Positions 45,379 through 54,515 of a DNA stretch of 64,000 bases are shown one piece after another; the stretch's first letter is position 1; every line of letters begins with the position of its first letter. The DNA is taken from contig JBCBGF010000006.1 of NCBI GenBank assembly GCA_038526915.1, positions 124,001-188,000 on the forward strand, in the 5' to 3' direction. Below the pieces are notes generated by a model that was given only the letters and a program-made list of their open reading frames with translations, had not been told where the DNA came from and ran no database searches. The DNA is from JBCBGF01 sp038526915. GTDB lineage: Bacteria; Pseudomonadota; Alphaproteobacteria; Rhodobacterales; Rhodobacteraceae. Position numbers and translations under genes: made by a program.

Positions 45379-46029
45379 CTAGTAGGCGTGGGGCCGTCCG
45401 TCCCACGTTTCAAAACATCCCGTCGTCTCGATTGAGAGCGCGTCAAAGCGGCTTTTGAGGCCCTGTGCGGCCTCGTTCACCGTGATTTCGGCTGTGCTCC
45501 CACCCATGTCTGTTTGCACCCAGCCGGGATGGTAGACGCCCACGGCGATCCCATCCGTTGTCAAGTCGGTGGCCAGGTTTCGGCCAAGGTTGAGCACCGC
45601 GGCTTTTGAGGCGCGATAGATGTAGGATCCGCCCGGTGCCCGCGTGGTTGACCCCATCTGGCTGGAGATGATCGCCACTTTCGCCTTGTTGCGCCGGAGG
45701 TTTGGCAGAAGCGCCTGAATCGTCAGGAAAACGCCGGTGACATTGGTGGAGAACCCATCGGCCCAAAGTGCGGCGTCGTAGCCATCGTCGAGCTTTTCCC
45801 CTTTGTCGGGATAGATCCCGGCATTGCAGATCAGAAGCGATACGTGCCGGTCGGCGAGGCTTTCGGCCATGGCCTGATGCTGGGCCGGGTCGCGCACATC
45901 CAGCGTCAGCCAACCTGGCGCGTCTGTGGCATCGCGCCGTGTCCCAATCACGTCGGCCCCGTCCGCTTTGTAGAGTTGATGCAGCGCGTGCCCGATGCCC
46001 CGGTTCGCGCCGGTGATGACAATTGTCAT
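45379..46029 (-). CDS. Short-chain dehydrogenase/reductase (C-factor-like)
   Basis: A 216-residue SDR. TIVITGANRGIGHALHQLY (TGxxxGIG), LLICNAGIYPDKGEK (the NAG motif), SSQMGSTT with the catalytic Ser, and YRASKAAVLNL (Tyr-x3-Lys) form a complete active site. It resembles cytosolic SDRs of the C-factor/sniffer type. The substrate is unknown. It lies 12 bp after the DUF1178 gene in the same direction. Confidence 0.88.
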   Translation of the reverse strand: MTIVITGANRGIGHALHQLYKADGADVIGTRRDATDAPGWLTLDVRDPAQHQAMAESLADRHVSLLICNAGIYPDKGEKLDDGYDAALWADGFSTNVTGVFLTIQALLPNLRRNKAKVAIISSQMGSTTRAPGGSYIYRASKAAVLNLGRNLATDLTTDGIAVGVYHPGWVQTDMGGSTAEITVNEAAQGLKSRFDALSIETTGCFETWDGRPHAY

Positions 46030-46041
46030 TTCCTGCCCACC

Positions 46042-46476
46042 CTAGTTGGTCTTGGATTTCGGAATGAAGGGCAGGGGGGCCACCGGCACCCCGTCTTCGA
46101 GAAGCTTCTTGGCCTCTTCGGGTTTCGCTTCGCCATAGATCGCGCGTTCTGGCGCGGTGCCCTCATGTATCGCGCGGGCCTCTTTCGCGAAGCTCATGCC
46201 CACGTAATCGGAATTGGCCTCAATCTCGGCCTTCAACTTGGCGATTGCTTGCGCTTTGGGATCGGGTGCTGTGGCGGGCACGGGCGCTTCTGCTGCGGCC
46301 TTCGCCGCGCGGCCCGGGCGCACGGGCGGGGCCATCATCGCCTTGGAGATATTGGTATCGCCGCAGTGCGGGCATTCCACCATCGAGCGGCTGCGCAAGG
46401 TGTCATAGGCGTCAGCGGACTGAAACCAGCTTTCAAACCCATGCCCTTCGGCACATTTCAGCGCGTAACGGATCAT
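46042..46476 (-). CDS. DUF1178 family zinc-ribbon-like protein
   Basis: A 144-residue protein. MIRYALKCAEGHGFESWFQSADAYDTL and VECPHCGDTNISKAMMAP give the Cys/CxxC zinc-ribbon pattern of DUF1178. The middle is Ala/Pro-rich and the end MSFAKEARAIHEG...RAIYGEAKPEEAKKLLEDGVPVAPLPFIPK is conserved in the family. Function unknown. The start at 46476 is preferred because the upstream frame lacks any family similarity. Confidence 0.88.
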   Translation of the reverse strand: MIRYALKCAEGHGFESWFQSADAYDTLRSRSMVECPHCGDTNISKAMMAPPVRPGRAAKAAAEAPVPATAPDPKAQAIAKLKAEIEANSDYVGMSFAKEARAIHEGTAPERAIYGEAKPEEAKKLLEDGVPVAPLPFIPKSKTN

Positions 46477-46550
46477 CTGCGTCCCGGCAAATTGCGATGG
46501 ACCACAATTATGTAACGCGTGCGGGAAATCAAATGGTGAACTGCCGCAGC

Positions 46551-47045
46551 TCAGCCGGTGTGTTGCAAGACCGTCTCTTGGGCGGCGAAGTTCAGCAGGA
46601 TCTGCGCCAGTTCGAGGCTGTCCACCAGATCTGCCGCCTCGCACGGTGTGACCCAGGTGAGGATGCGTTCATGCGCCTCGGGCCAGTTTGAATGGCGCTT
46701 GGTGACCTCCATCGGGAAGATCGCGACGACACAGGGCAGGGCGTCCGCGCCCTTGCGGCGTTTCTGGTAAGAATAGATGCCGACGCAGACATCGTGAACG
46801 ATGCCTTCCAGCCCGGCTTCCTCATAGGCTTCGCGCGCGGCGGCGGCGGCGGGCGTCGCCCCGTCCAGCGGCCATCCTTTGGGCAGGATCCAGCGCTTTG
46901 AGCGGCGGCTGGTGACCAGCGCCACCTTGAGCCGGCCCTTATGCATCCGCCAGCAGAGCGCGCCGAATTGGGTGCGCAGATCGCGCTTGCCGCCAGAACC
47001 GAGCGTGACGGGGGATTGGGTGATTTCCGACATCGACATGACCAT
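46551..47045 (-). CDS. NUDIX hydrolase (MutT/DIPP-like)
   Basis: A 164-residue NUDIX protein. RWILPKGWPLDGATPAAAAAREAYEEAGLEG contains the full Nudix box with REAYEEAG. The substrate loop IYSYQKRRKGADALPC is like the diphosphoinositol-polyphosphate or Ap4A-type group (a KGW form). The start could be any of three ATGs (47045, 47039, 47033). Adjacent upstream on the plus strand is the GPx gene. Confidence 0.88.
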   Translation of the reverse strand: MVMSMSEITQSPVTLGSGGKRDLRTQFGALCWRMHKGRLKVALVTSRRSKRWILPKGWPLDGATPAAAAAREAYEEAGLEGIVHDVCVGIYSYQKRRKGADALPCVVAIFPMEVTKRHSNWPEAHERILTWVTPCEAADLVDSLELAQILLNFAAQETVLQHTG

Positions 47046-47137
47046 AGTCGTTCCCTATGTCACGGGCATGAATGTGGCGTGTCTGTGGCGATGCAGCGTC
47101 GCTTGACCGGGCCGCGGGGTGGGTTACCTCCCGCCCT

Positions 47138-47668
47138 ATGCATAGACGTCAGTTTCTGATCACTTCCAGCTTGTTTGCCGCAGTGGCCGGCGGCGCCCGC
47201 GCCGCGTCGGGTTTCACGTTCCCATCCATCGACGGGGGCGATCTGGCTTTGGACGATTGGCGGGGGCGCCCGGTTCTGGTGGCCAACACAGCCTCGCTCT
47301 GCGGATTTACCCCGCAATACGATAGCCTTCAGGCGCTATATGATCGCTACCGCGACCGTGGGCTGATCGTACTCGCCGTGCCATCGGACGACTTTTCGCA
47401 GGAGCTCGACACCGCAGCAGACGTCAAAGAGTTTTGCGAAATTAACTTTGACCTCGACCTGCCGATGACCGACATCACCCGCGTCCGGGGCCGCGATGCG
47501 CATCCCTTCTACCGCTGGTTGGACGAGGCCCACGGCGTGCGCCCGCGTTGGAACTTTAACAAGGTTTTGATCGATCCCGAGGGGGGCTTTGCCGGCTTCT
47601 GGGGCTCGCGCACCGATCCGCAATCGCGCGAGATCACCGACCTGATTGATCGTTTTCTACAGGTATGA
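47138..47668 (+). CDS. Glutathione peroxidase family protein with Tat-like signal
   Basis: A 176-residue thioredoxin-fold peroxidase. The peroxidatic residue is Cys in VLVANTASLCGFTPQYDSLQALY, the position that holds selenocysteine in some relatives. The family WNFNKVLIDPEG segment is present. It begins MHRRQFLITSSLFAAVAGGARA, a twin-arginine-like leader, so the protein is probably periplasmic. The start at 47138 gives that leader; the frame is open further upstream. The HDAC-like gene overlaps its stop by 4 bp. Confidence 0.9.
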   Translation: MHRRQFLITSSLFAAVAGGARAASGFTFPSIDGGDLALDDWRGRPVLVANTASLCGFTPQYDSLQALYDRYRDRGLIVLAVPSDDFSQELDTAADVKEFCEINFDLDLPMTDITRVRGRDAHPFYRWLDEAHGVRPRWNFNKVLIDPEGGFAGFWGSRTDPQSREITDLIDRFLQV

Positions 47669-48792
47669 CGCAGCCCAAGCCGCGGATGATTGCGGCTGAG
47701 ATCTATCGCACGTCGACGTACGGCCCCTGGCACCCGCTGCGTATTCCGCGTGTATCCACGGTGCTGGATTTGTCTCGAGCGCTGGGCTGGCTGCCGCCCG
47801 AGCAATACATCACCAGCCCGCGCGCCCGCCCCGCCGCACTGACGGCCTGGCACACCCCGGATTACGTCAACGCCCTGCAAACGGCCGAGCGTGACGGCGA
47901 AGTGAGTGACGATACCCGCGCGCGCTATGGCCTGGGCACCGTTTCGAACCCGGTCTTCCCCGAGATGTTTCGGCGGCCCGCGACGGCTGCGGGCGCGTCG
48001 ATCCTGGCAGGCGAGCTGTTGCGCAGCCCTGGTGTGATCCACAGCCCTGCAGGGGGAACCCATCACGGCTTTCCCGACCGTGCGGCAGGGTTTTGCTATC
48101 TCAACGACCCGGTCCTTGCGATCTTGTCCCTGCGGGCATCGGGTCTGCGCCGGATTGCCTATGTTGATATCGATGCCCATCACCCCGATGGGGTAGAGCA
48201 TGCCTTTGCCCAGGACACCGATGTCCTGATGATCTCGGTCCATGAAGAACGCCGATGGCCCTTCACAGGCGCGTTGGAGGATCGCGGTGCGGGAACGGTC
48301 TGGAACCTGCCGGTTCCGCGCGGGTTCAATGACACCGAGATGGCCATGGTGCGCGATGAGGTCATCCTGCCGCGCCTGGCAGAGTTCCGCCCAGAGGCGA
48401 TTGTCCTGCAATGCGGGGCGGATGCGGTGGAGGAAGACCCGCTGTCGCGGCTGGCCTTGTCAAACAATGCCCACTGGGCGGTTGTCTCGGCCGTACGGGC
48501 CATGACCGACCGGCTGCTGGTGCTGGGTGGTGGCGGGTATAATCCCTGGTCCTGCGGGCGGCTCTGGACCGGAGTTTGGGCGGTGCTGAACGGGTTTGAG
48601 GTGCCGGAGCGGTTGCCGGACGCGGGTGAGGCGGTGTTGCGCGGGCTGGAATGGCGCGGCAACAGCCGGGGGAAGGCGCCGCCGGAACAATGGTTTACGA
48701 CGCTGCGGGATGTGCCGCGGGAAGGGGAGTTGGGGGACGGCGTTCGGACCGCGGTCGCTGGCCTGACCGGGCGCGCGGCGGCCTGGGTCTGA
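47665..48792 (+). CDS. Histone deacetylase-like amidohydrolase
   Basis: A 375-residue arginase/deacetylase-fold protein of the AcuC/HDAC-like type. The active-site elements are GGTHHGFPDRAAGFCYLND, the zinc ligands in VDIDAHHPDGVEHAF and LQCGADAVEEDPLSRLALS, and the catalytic Tyr in GGGGYNPWSCGR. Bacterial members deacetylate acetyl-lysine on acetyl-CoA synthetase, or small acetylated amines; which one applies here is open. The presence of acsA in the same window is suggestive but 20 kb away. The start overlaps the GPx stop (ATGA). Confidence 0.9.
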   Translation: MTQPKPRMIAAEIYRTSTYGPWHPLRIPRVSTVLDLSRALGWLPPEQYITSPRARPAALTAWHTPDYVNALQTAERDGEVSDDTRARYGLGTVSNPVFPEMFRRPATAAGASILAGELLRSPGVIHSPAGGTHHGFPDRAAGFCYLNDPVLAILSLRASGLRRIAYVDIDAHHPDGVEHAFAQDTDVLMISVHEERRWPFTGALEDRGAGTVWNLPVPRGFNDTEMAMVRDEVILPRLAEFRPEAIVLQCGADAVEEDPLSRLALSNNAHWAVVSAVRAMTDRLLVLGGGGYNPWSCGRLWTGVWAVLNGFEVPERLPDAGEAVLRGLEWRGNSRGKAPPEQWFTTLRDVPREGELGDGVRTAVAGLTGRAAAWV

Positions 48793-48997
48793 CATCACGC
48801 AACGCACCGACAGGCTGGAAAGCCCCCGACAAGCTGTTTCCCAGGCTTAGACAAAGCCCGCAAACCGGCGGATTTTCACTGTTTTTCCTCGGTCATGAGG
48901 CGCTTGGCTTCAATCGCCACTGCAAACGTGCAACAACATTGGCGCTGTCCATTGGGGTTCGGCATCGGCACAGGCCGGTATCGGGGGTTTTTATCCA

Positions 48998-50746
48998 TTG
49001 CCTGGCGTTGCTCGCAAAGAGTCACAAGTTTCTACCCTGAAACGGGCGCGCCGCTCGGGCGCGACGCTTCTTGTTGTGGCCTTTGTTTTCAGCATTTTTG
49101 TCAATCTTCTGATGCTGACCGGCCCGCTTTATATGCTGCAGGTCTATGACCGTGTGCTTGGGTCGCGCTCTGAAGAGACCTTGGTGGCGCTGTCCCTTCT
49201 TGTGGCGTTTCTGTATGGGTTGATGGCGCTTTTGGAGTTTGCGCGCGGCCGTGTCGTCGCGCGCTATGCCGCGCAGTTTCAATCCAAAATGGATGGCGTG
49301 GTCTTTGATGCGTCCCTCAATGCGCCCGCAAAACCAGGCGAGCCACCGACCAGTGGCCTGCGCGATCTGGAAACCATCCAGACGACCGTGGCGTCGCCGG
49401 TGTTTCTTGCATTCATGGATATCCCGTGGTCGCCGATCTTTATCGCTGCGATCTTTATCTTCCATCCTTGGCTGGGCTGGCTTGCCGTCGCGGGCGGGCT
49501 GTTGCTGCTGACGATTTCAATGCTCAACCAGCTCTTGACACATCAGAAGGTGCGCCGCGCCCATGGCAAGTCGCAGGGTGCGCAGAACATGGCCGATCAG
49601 GCGCATTTGGCGAGTGAGGTTGTTCGCAGCCAGGGGATGCGCGCGGCCATGCGGGCCCGTTGGGTAGAGGCGCGCAAGGACGCGCTGGTCGAGCGGATCT
49701 CGTCAAATGACTGGACCGGAAGTTTTACTGCCTTCACCAAGTCTTTCCGGCTGTTCTTGCAATCGGCGATGCTGGGGCTCGGGGCATATCTCGTGTTGCA
49801 GGGGCAGTTGACCGCGGGTGCGATGATCGCGGCATCTATCCTCTTGGGTCGTGCGCTTGCCCCGATCGAACAGGCGTTGGGCCAGTGGTCGCTGTTGCAA
49901 CGGGCGCGGCAGGCCTGGCAAGCGCTTGATGCGTTGCTGGCGGCGACCCCGGCGGCTAAGCCGCTAACGCCCCTGCCAGTTCCCGAGGCGCGCATGACCG
50001 TGTCCGGCGTCAGCGTCTTTTCCGACATCAGCAAACCACCAGTTCTGCGGCAGGTCTCGCTGGCCGTGGGCCCGGGCGAGGCACTCGGCGTGGTGGGTAA
50101 ATCGGGGTCGGGTAAGTCGACGCTTGCCCGCACGCTGGTCGGGCTCTTGTCGCCTGCAACGGGCGAAGTGCGGCTGGGCGGGGCGACCCTGGATCAGTAC
50201 GACAGCGACACGCTTGGTCGCCACATCGGATACTTGCCGCAATCCGTCACGCTCTTGAGCGGGACGGTTGCCGAGAATATCGCGCGGATGGCCGTGAACT
50301 TTGATCCGGTGGCGGTCGTCGACGCGGCCAAGCGCGCCAACGCGCATGAGATGATCCTGGGGCTGCCCGATGGCTATGACACGTTCATCAACGGCGACGA
50401 CAACGTGTTGTCAGGGGGGCAAAGGCAACGAATTGCCCTGGCGCGTGCACTTTACGGCGATCCCGTGGTTCTCGTTCTGGATGAACCGAACTCGGCATTG
50501 GACTCCGAAGGTGGCGATGCGTTGAACCGCACGGTCCAGGACTTCAAAGAACAAGGCAAAGCGGTAATTGTCATGACGCATCGACCGCTGGCGATTTCGC
50601 ATTGCGACACCCTTGTCATCCTCAAATCAGGCGCTGTGCGCGATGCCGGGCCGAGGGATGAGGTTCTCTCGCGCCAGATCAAGAACGCCGACCAAATCAC
50701 CAAGGTGATCAAACCCGCTTCCAGCCCGCGACCGGCAGCGGAATAG
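48998..50746 (+). CDS. Type I secretion system ABC transporter (PrtD-like)
   Basis: A 582-residue permease/ATPase with about five to six hydrophobic segments (~25-60, ~60-85, ~130-175, ~250-290) and a C-terminal ABC domain: Walker A VVGKSGSGKSTLA, signature LSGGQRQRIALARAL, Walker B VLVLDEPNSALD. The closest known types are PrtD/AprD/HasD exporters, which lack the peptidase domain and move C-terminal-signal substrates. The only reasonable start in frame before the first membrane helix is TTG at 48998, which is weakly supported. hlyD follows by 15 bp. Confidence 0.9.
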   Translation: MPGVARKESQVSTLKRARRSGATLLVVAFVFSIFVNLLMLTGPLYMLQVYDRVLGSRSEETLVALSLLVAFLYGLMALLEFARGRVVARYAAQFQSKMDGVVFDASLNAPAKPGEPPTSGLRDLETIQTTVASPVFLAFMDIPWSPIFIAAIFIFHPWLGWLAVAGGLLLLTISMLNQLLTHQKVRRAHGKSQGAQNMADQAHLASEVVRSQGMRAAMRARWVEARKDALVERISSNDWTGSFTAFTKSFRLFLQSAMLGLGAYLVLQGQLTAGAMIAASILLGRALAPIEQALGQWSLLQRARQAWQALDALLAATPAAKPLTPLPVPEARMTVSGVSVFSDISKPPVLRQVSLAVGPGEALGVVGKSGSGKSTLARTLVGLLSPATGEVRLGGATLDQYDSDTLGRHIGYLPQSVTLLSGTVAENIARMAVNFDPVAVVDAAKRANAHEMILGLPDGYDTFINGDDNVLSGGQRQRIALARALYGDPVVLVLDEPNSALDSEGGDALNRTVQDFKEQGKAVIVMTHRPLAISHCDTLVILKSGAVRDAGPRDEVLSRQIKNADQITKVIKPASSPRPAAE

Positions 50747-50761
50747 CGGTGAGGGTGGCCA

Positions 50762-52075
50762 ATGATTGAGAACACACCTAATCCAAGGCCTGGTTGGAAT
50801 GCGGCGTTGCCGATCCTTGTCGGTTTTATCGCGGTCGCGGTTTTGATCGGTGGCCTGGGCTATTGGGCGGTCAGGACCCAGCTTGCCGGCGCAGTCATCG
50901 CGTCGGGCATGGTGCAGGTCGAGTCCAATCGCCAAGTCGTCCAACATCCTGAGGGCGGCGTGGTCGGGCAAATCCTGGCCCGCAACGGGGATTGGGTCGA
51001 AGCGGGAGACACGCTGCTCACCTTTGACGACACGCTGTTTCGGTCGGAACTGGCGATTATCGAAGGGCAGCTGACCGAGCTTACGGCCCGCAAGGCGAGG
51101 CTACAGGCCGAGCGTGACCGACTGCCCGAGATGATCCCGCCGGAGGCGCTGACCGTGGCCGCCCGCGAGAACCCCGAAGTACGCGAGCAGTTGGACGGCC
51201 AGTTGCGCCTGTTTGCGGCCCGCAAATCGACCCTTGCAAGCGAAGCAGAGAAACTGAACGAACAAGTGGCACAGTTCAGCGCCGAGATTTCAGGTTTGGA
51301 AGCCCAATTGACGTCGCTGCAAGAAGAGCTCGACCTGGTGGCGCAGGAGCTCGCAGACCGGGAATCGCTTTTTGAACGGGGCCTTATCCCGGTCTCCCAG
51401 GTTTCGGACCTGCGGCGGGACAGGGCGCGTCTAACTGGTGAGATCGGCGAACTTACGGCACGGGTGGCCCAGGTGCGGGGGGCCATTGCTGGCGTGGAGA
51501 TCGAGATCCTGCAGCTTTCCACCCGCCGCAGCGAAGAGGCGATCACGGATCTGCGGGATCTGGAAGCCCGCGAGATTGAATTGAGCGAACGGAAGTTCGC
51601 GCTGATTGAACGTCTGGCGCGGCTGAACGTCCGGACGCCTGTGAGCGGCGTTGTCTTTGACAGCCAGGTTTTTGCGCTTCAGTCGGTCGTTCTGCCGGGG
51701 GAACCGATCATGTACGTCATCCCCCAAGACCAACCCTTGCTCATTGCGGCCCGTGTCGATCCGATCGATGTGGATCAGGTGTTTATGGGCCAGGAAGCGG
51801 TCTTAAAGTTTTCGGGCCTCGACCAACGGTCTACGCCGGAGTTGTTTGGTCGTGTCACGTCACTGTCTGCCGACGCCATTCAGGATCAGGCGACGGGCCA
51901 AAACTACTTTGGCGTGGAGTTGATGCCGCAAGATGGCGAGTTGGAAAAGCTGGGGACGCAGCCGCTTTTGCCGGGGATGCCGGTTGAGGTCTTTATCCGC
52001 ACGACCGACCGGACACCGCTGAGCTACCTCACATCACCCTTGATGGATTACTTCGATCGGGCGATGCGGAGCTAG
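50762..52075 (+). CDS. Type I secretion membrane fusion protein (HlyD/PrtE family)
   Basis: 437 residues. A single membrane helix (~15-37), a lipoyl-like half (VVQHPEGGVVGQILARNGDWVEAGDTLLTFDDT), a long coiled coil (~80-270), and the beta-barrel end (LNVRTPVSGVVFDSQVFALQSVVLPGEPIMYVIPQ; LLPGMPVEVFIRTTDRTPLSYLTSPL) make up the adaptor. It links the inner-membrane ABC protein to a TolC-like channel, which is not in this window. The start has GGTGAGGG upstream. The signal-less protein at 57129-61265 is a likely cargo. Confidence 0.93.
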   Translation: MIENTPNPRPGWNAALPILVGFIAVAVLIGGLGYWAVRTQLAGAVIASGMVQVESNRQVVQHPEGGVVGQILARNGDWVEAGDTLLTFDDTLFRSELAIIEGQLTELTARKARLQAERDRLPEMIPPEALTVAARENPEVREQLDGQLRLFAARKSTLASEAEKLNEQVAQFSAEISGLEAQLTSLQEELDLVAQELADRESLFERGLIPVSQVSDLRRDRARLTGEIGELTARVAQVRGAIAGVEIEILQLSTRRSEEAITDLRDLEAREIELSERKFALIERLARLNVRTPVSGVVFDSQVFALQSVVLPGEPIMYVIPQDQPLLIAARVDPIDVDQVFMGQEAVLKFSGLDQRSTPELFGRVTSLSADAIQDQATGQNYFGVELMPQDGELEKLGTQPLLPGMPVEVFIRTTDRTPLSYLTSPLMDYFDRAMRS

Positions 52076-52102
52076 TGGCAAGCAAAACCGGGCGCGCGGG
52101 CG

Positions 52103-52948
52103 CTATGCCGGATACGCCCCAGGTTTCGTCGCCTCGTCGATCCGAACCAAATGGGCCAAGAGATCCGGCAGATCCGCCGCAGGCACCATGTTCGGCCCAT
52201 CTGATGGCGCGTTGTCGGGATCTTCATGGGTTTCGATGAACAACGCGGCACAGCCAACGGCGAGCGCTGCAGCGGCCAGCATCGGAACAAATCGTCGGTC
52301 GCCGCCAGAGCTCGTCCCGCGTCCGCCGGGTTGTTGGACCGAGTGTGTCGCGTCGTACACCACCGGATAGCCGGTCTCGGCCATGATCGGCAACGCGCGA
52401 AAGTCGTTGACCAACGTGTTGTAGCCGAACGATGTTCCCCGCTCGCACAAAAGTACCTTTGGGTTGCCGGTGGATGCGATCTTGGCCGCCACGTTCTGCA
52501 TATCCCATGGCGCGAGGAACTGCCCCTTTTTGACGTTGATGGCCGCCCCGGTTTCGCCGGCGGCCAGCAAAAGGTCGGTTTGGCGGGACAGAAACGCGGG
52601 GATCTGCAAGATGTCGACGACTTTGGCGACAGGGGCGCATTGCTCTGGTGCGTGGACGTCCGTCAGGACGGGGACGTTGAATTCCTCGCGGATACGTCCG
52701 AGGATTTCGATACCGGGCCCGAGTCCCAACCCACGGGATGTCGCATGGGAAGATCGGTTGGCCTTGTCGAAGCTGGACTTGTAAACCCACGCACAGCCGG
52801 CCTCTTCTGCGGCTTCGGCGATGCGACCGGCCATCTCTCTCGCATGTTCAAGCGATTCAATCTGACAGGGTCCTGCAATCAGAACGAAGGGTCGGGCATT
52901 GCTAAATTCGACCGATCCGACTGAGAAGGACTGTGGGCTGGGTTGCAT
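52103..52948 (-). CDS. kdsA: 3-Deoxy-8-phosphooctulonate synthase
   Basis: A 281-residue KDO-8-phosphate synthase (arabinose-5-phosphate + PEP). RPFVLIAGPCQIESLEHARE, YKSSFDKANRSS, VLTDVHAPEQCAPVAKVVDILQIPAFLSRQTDL, CERGTSFGYNTLV and VVYDATHSVQQPGG are all family motifs. KDO is the inner-core sugar of lipopolysaccharide and also part of some capsules. The start at 52948 is used because the 42 residues upstream in frame cross into the tRNA-Cys gene. Convergent with the hlyD gene. Confidence 0.97.
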   Translation of the reverse strand: MQPSPQSFSVGSVEFSNARPFVLIAGPCQIESLEHAREMAGRIAEAAEEAGCAWVYKSSFDKANRSSHATSRGLGLGPGIEILGRIREEFNVPVLTDVHAPEQCAPVAKVVDILQIPAFLSRQTDLLLAAGETGAAINVKKGQFLAPWDMQNVAAKIASTGNPKVLLCERGTSFGYNTLVNDFRALPIMAETGYPVVYDATHSVQQPGGRGTSSGGDRRFVPMLAAAALAVGCAALFIETHEDPDNAPSDGPNMVPAADLPDLLAHLVRIDEATKPGAYPA

Positions 52949-53006
52949 TGATGTTCCGCCTCCGCGGGAGGTTGCCAGGTACCGTTCGGGCGGGCGGCTG
53001 AGTTTG

Positions 53007-53080
53007 TGGAGGCGAGTACCGGAATCGAACCGGTGTACACGGATTTGCAATCCGCTGCGTAACCACTCCGCCAACTCGCC
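53007..53080 (-). tRNA. tRNA-Cys (anticodon GCA)
   Basis: On the minus strand the acceptor GGCGAGT pairs with ACTCGCC. The anticodon arm is GCGGA TTGCAAA TCCGT (anticodon GCA), the T arm CCGGTTCGATTCCGG, the discriminator T, and CCA is encoded (53007-53009). It lies directly upstream of kdsA. Confidence 0.96.
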
Positions 53081-53448
53081 CCGCAGCGCCTGCGATATGT
53101 CTTTGCGTCCATGCCGTCAAGTTGCCTGAAGAACCGGGCGCACGATCTTACAGTGGGAACAGAACAGGCGGTTGGGGCAGGGCGCTGACAGCGCCCCTGA
53201 GGGCGGCGCGATTCGCGGTTTACGGGCTATTCATGCGAAAAATCGCAATTTATCCACAGGACAGAAATGCGAGTTGCCTAAGGTTTTTGCAACGGCAGGC
53301 GGAAAGTTTCCGAAACAGAGACAATTAGCCTGTGGATAACGTTTGCAGCCCCCGTATCCTTATGTGGCGAAATATGGACTTTTTTTAGGTGGTTGGATGT
53401 GCGACTGTCCAACTGCGGTAGTGGTGTTGTTTAGGTGGATACGTAGTG
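53081..53448. other. Intergenic region with DnaA boxes before the sugar transferase gene
   Basis: About 370 bp without a gene, becoming AT-rich after 53220. It holds two perfect DnaA boxes in opposite orientation, TTATCCACA at 53250-53258 and TGTGGATAA at 53331-53339, and a short palindrome TGCGA-AAAA-TCGCA at 53234-53247. The 68-codon frame at 53122-53328 shows no start site and no family and was not accepted. Confidence 0.6.
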
Positions 53449-54126
53449 ATGAATTCTATTCGGGCTGGTTCGGTTCCCGACGCTGTTTCTTTTTTTCAGT
53501 TTGGTGACGATCACAAATCAAAATTAAAAAATAAATCATTACGTTTTCGCGTGACGAAACGCATGGTGGATTTTACGACGGCGGTTATCGCAATGCCAAT
53601 CGTGTTTGGCGTTTCAATTGTTTTGTTGGTTCTAAACCCATTTGCCAATCCAGGTCCGTTGTTTTTCAAACAGCAACGCATGGGCCAGGGTGGGCGGCCC
53701 TTCGTGCTCTGGAAATTCCGAACCATGACCACGGCCGGGGGCGGCGTGCGGGGTCACGATGATCCTGTCGAAACGGCGCGAATTACCCCGCTTGGCAGGG
53801 TGATGCGCAGGCTGCGGATCGATGAATTACCGAACTTTTTTAATGTTTTGGCCGGGGACATGTGCCTTGTCGGGCCGCGCCCTGACGCCTACGACCATGC
53901 GCAGGAATACATCGGCAGCATACCGCACTACGCCAAACGATTTCGCGTGAAGCCTGGAATTACCGGCCTGGCGCAAATCCGTGGCGGGTATGCGGATAAT
54001 CCAAATGCTGTGCGCCGTAAGGCGCGGCTTGATCTCTTCTACGTTCGGCGGTCTTCGGGTCGGCTTGATGCCTATGTTATCAAGAGGACGCTTGGGGTTA
54101 TTGCCACAGGTTTTGGGGCCAAATAG
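53449..54126 (+). CDS. Bacterial sugar transferase (undecaprenyl-phosphate sugar phosphotransferase, ExoY-like)
   Basis: A 225-residue enzyme that puts the first sugar phosphate on the lipid carrier for polysaccharide synthesis. The membrane segment is VDFTTAVIAMPIVFGVSIVLLVL (~41-64). Diagnostic motifs are PGPLFFKQQRMGQGGRPFVLWKFRTM, TPLGRVMRRLRIDELPNFFNVLAGDMCLVGPRP, and KPGITGLAQIRG. The first ~35 residues are AT-rich and lysine-rich, unlike the neighbours. GTG at 53446 is an alternative start. It probably starts the polymer whose length is controlled by the Wzc-like kinase at 61913. Confidence 0.93.
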   Translation: MNSIRAGSVPDAVSFFQFGDDHKSKLKNKSLRFRVTKRMVDFTTAVIAMPIVFGVSIVLLVLNPFANPGPLFFKQQRMGQGGRPFVLWKFRTMTTAGGGVRGHDDPVETARITPLGRVMRRLRIDELPNFFNVLAGDMCLVGPRPDAYDHAQEYIGSIPHYAKRFRVKPGITGLAQIRGGYADNPNAVRRKARLDLFYVRRSSGRLDAYVIKRTLGVIATGFGAK

Positions 54127-54515
54127 GTCCGCGAAGTTTCGGTGATATCTTTCAGCGACCAGCCTTGTGGTAGAGGTGCTAGAGGCAGGATTTCGATAAT
54201 CCCACTTCTCTGCGCGTTGCGCAATTAAGCGAACTCTGTTTGTCGACGGTGGACGAAAGAATGACCGTCGAATTAATCAGTTTATGGTTTGACTCGTACG
54301 TGCGAGATGCCAATCCACCAAAAAAGAGGCTATTTTTGAATTTTAATCCTGCGTTCTGCGCGGGACTGAAAAAATTATGTAGTGTTTCCAGGCGCTTGAG
54401 GGGGCGCAAAGGCCCGTGAATTATTTTTGTCGGATATGCGTAAATGTGTTGCTCTCCCCTCGCGAAAGTCTATATAAATGGACAGACGGGAGTGAGTGAT
54501 TAGAGGTATAGAAAA
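54127..54515. other. AT-rich intergenic region upstream of the small Arg-rich peptide gene
   Basis: About 390 bp, clearly lower in GC than the rest of the window. Apart from a promoter-like sequence near its right end it holds nothing recognised. The minus-strand frame at 54179-54409 has no family match or start site. Confidence 0.55.
54450..54477 (+). promoter_or_regulatory. Candidate promoter for the small peptide gene
   Basis: TTGCTC (54450-54455) and TATATA (54472-54477) with a 16-bp spacer make a reasonable sigma-70 match, 38 bp before the ATG at 54516. Confidence 0.45.

Noticed and set aside
53234..53339. Chromosomal replication origin around the DnaA boxes
   Set aside because: Only two boxes, no adjacent dnaA, hemE, parAB or repABC genes, and no iteron array or 13-mer unwinding repeats seen.
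54179..54409. 76-codon minus-strand frame in the AT-rich gap
   Set aside because: No Shine-Dalgarno, no recognisable fold, and sits in sequence with non-coding composition.
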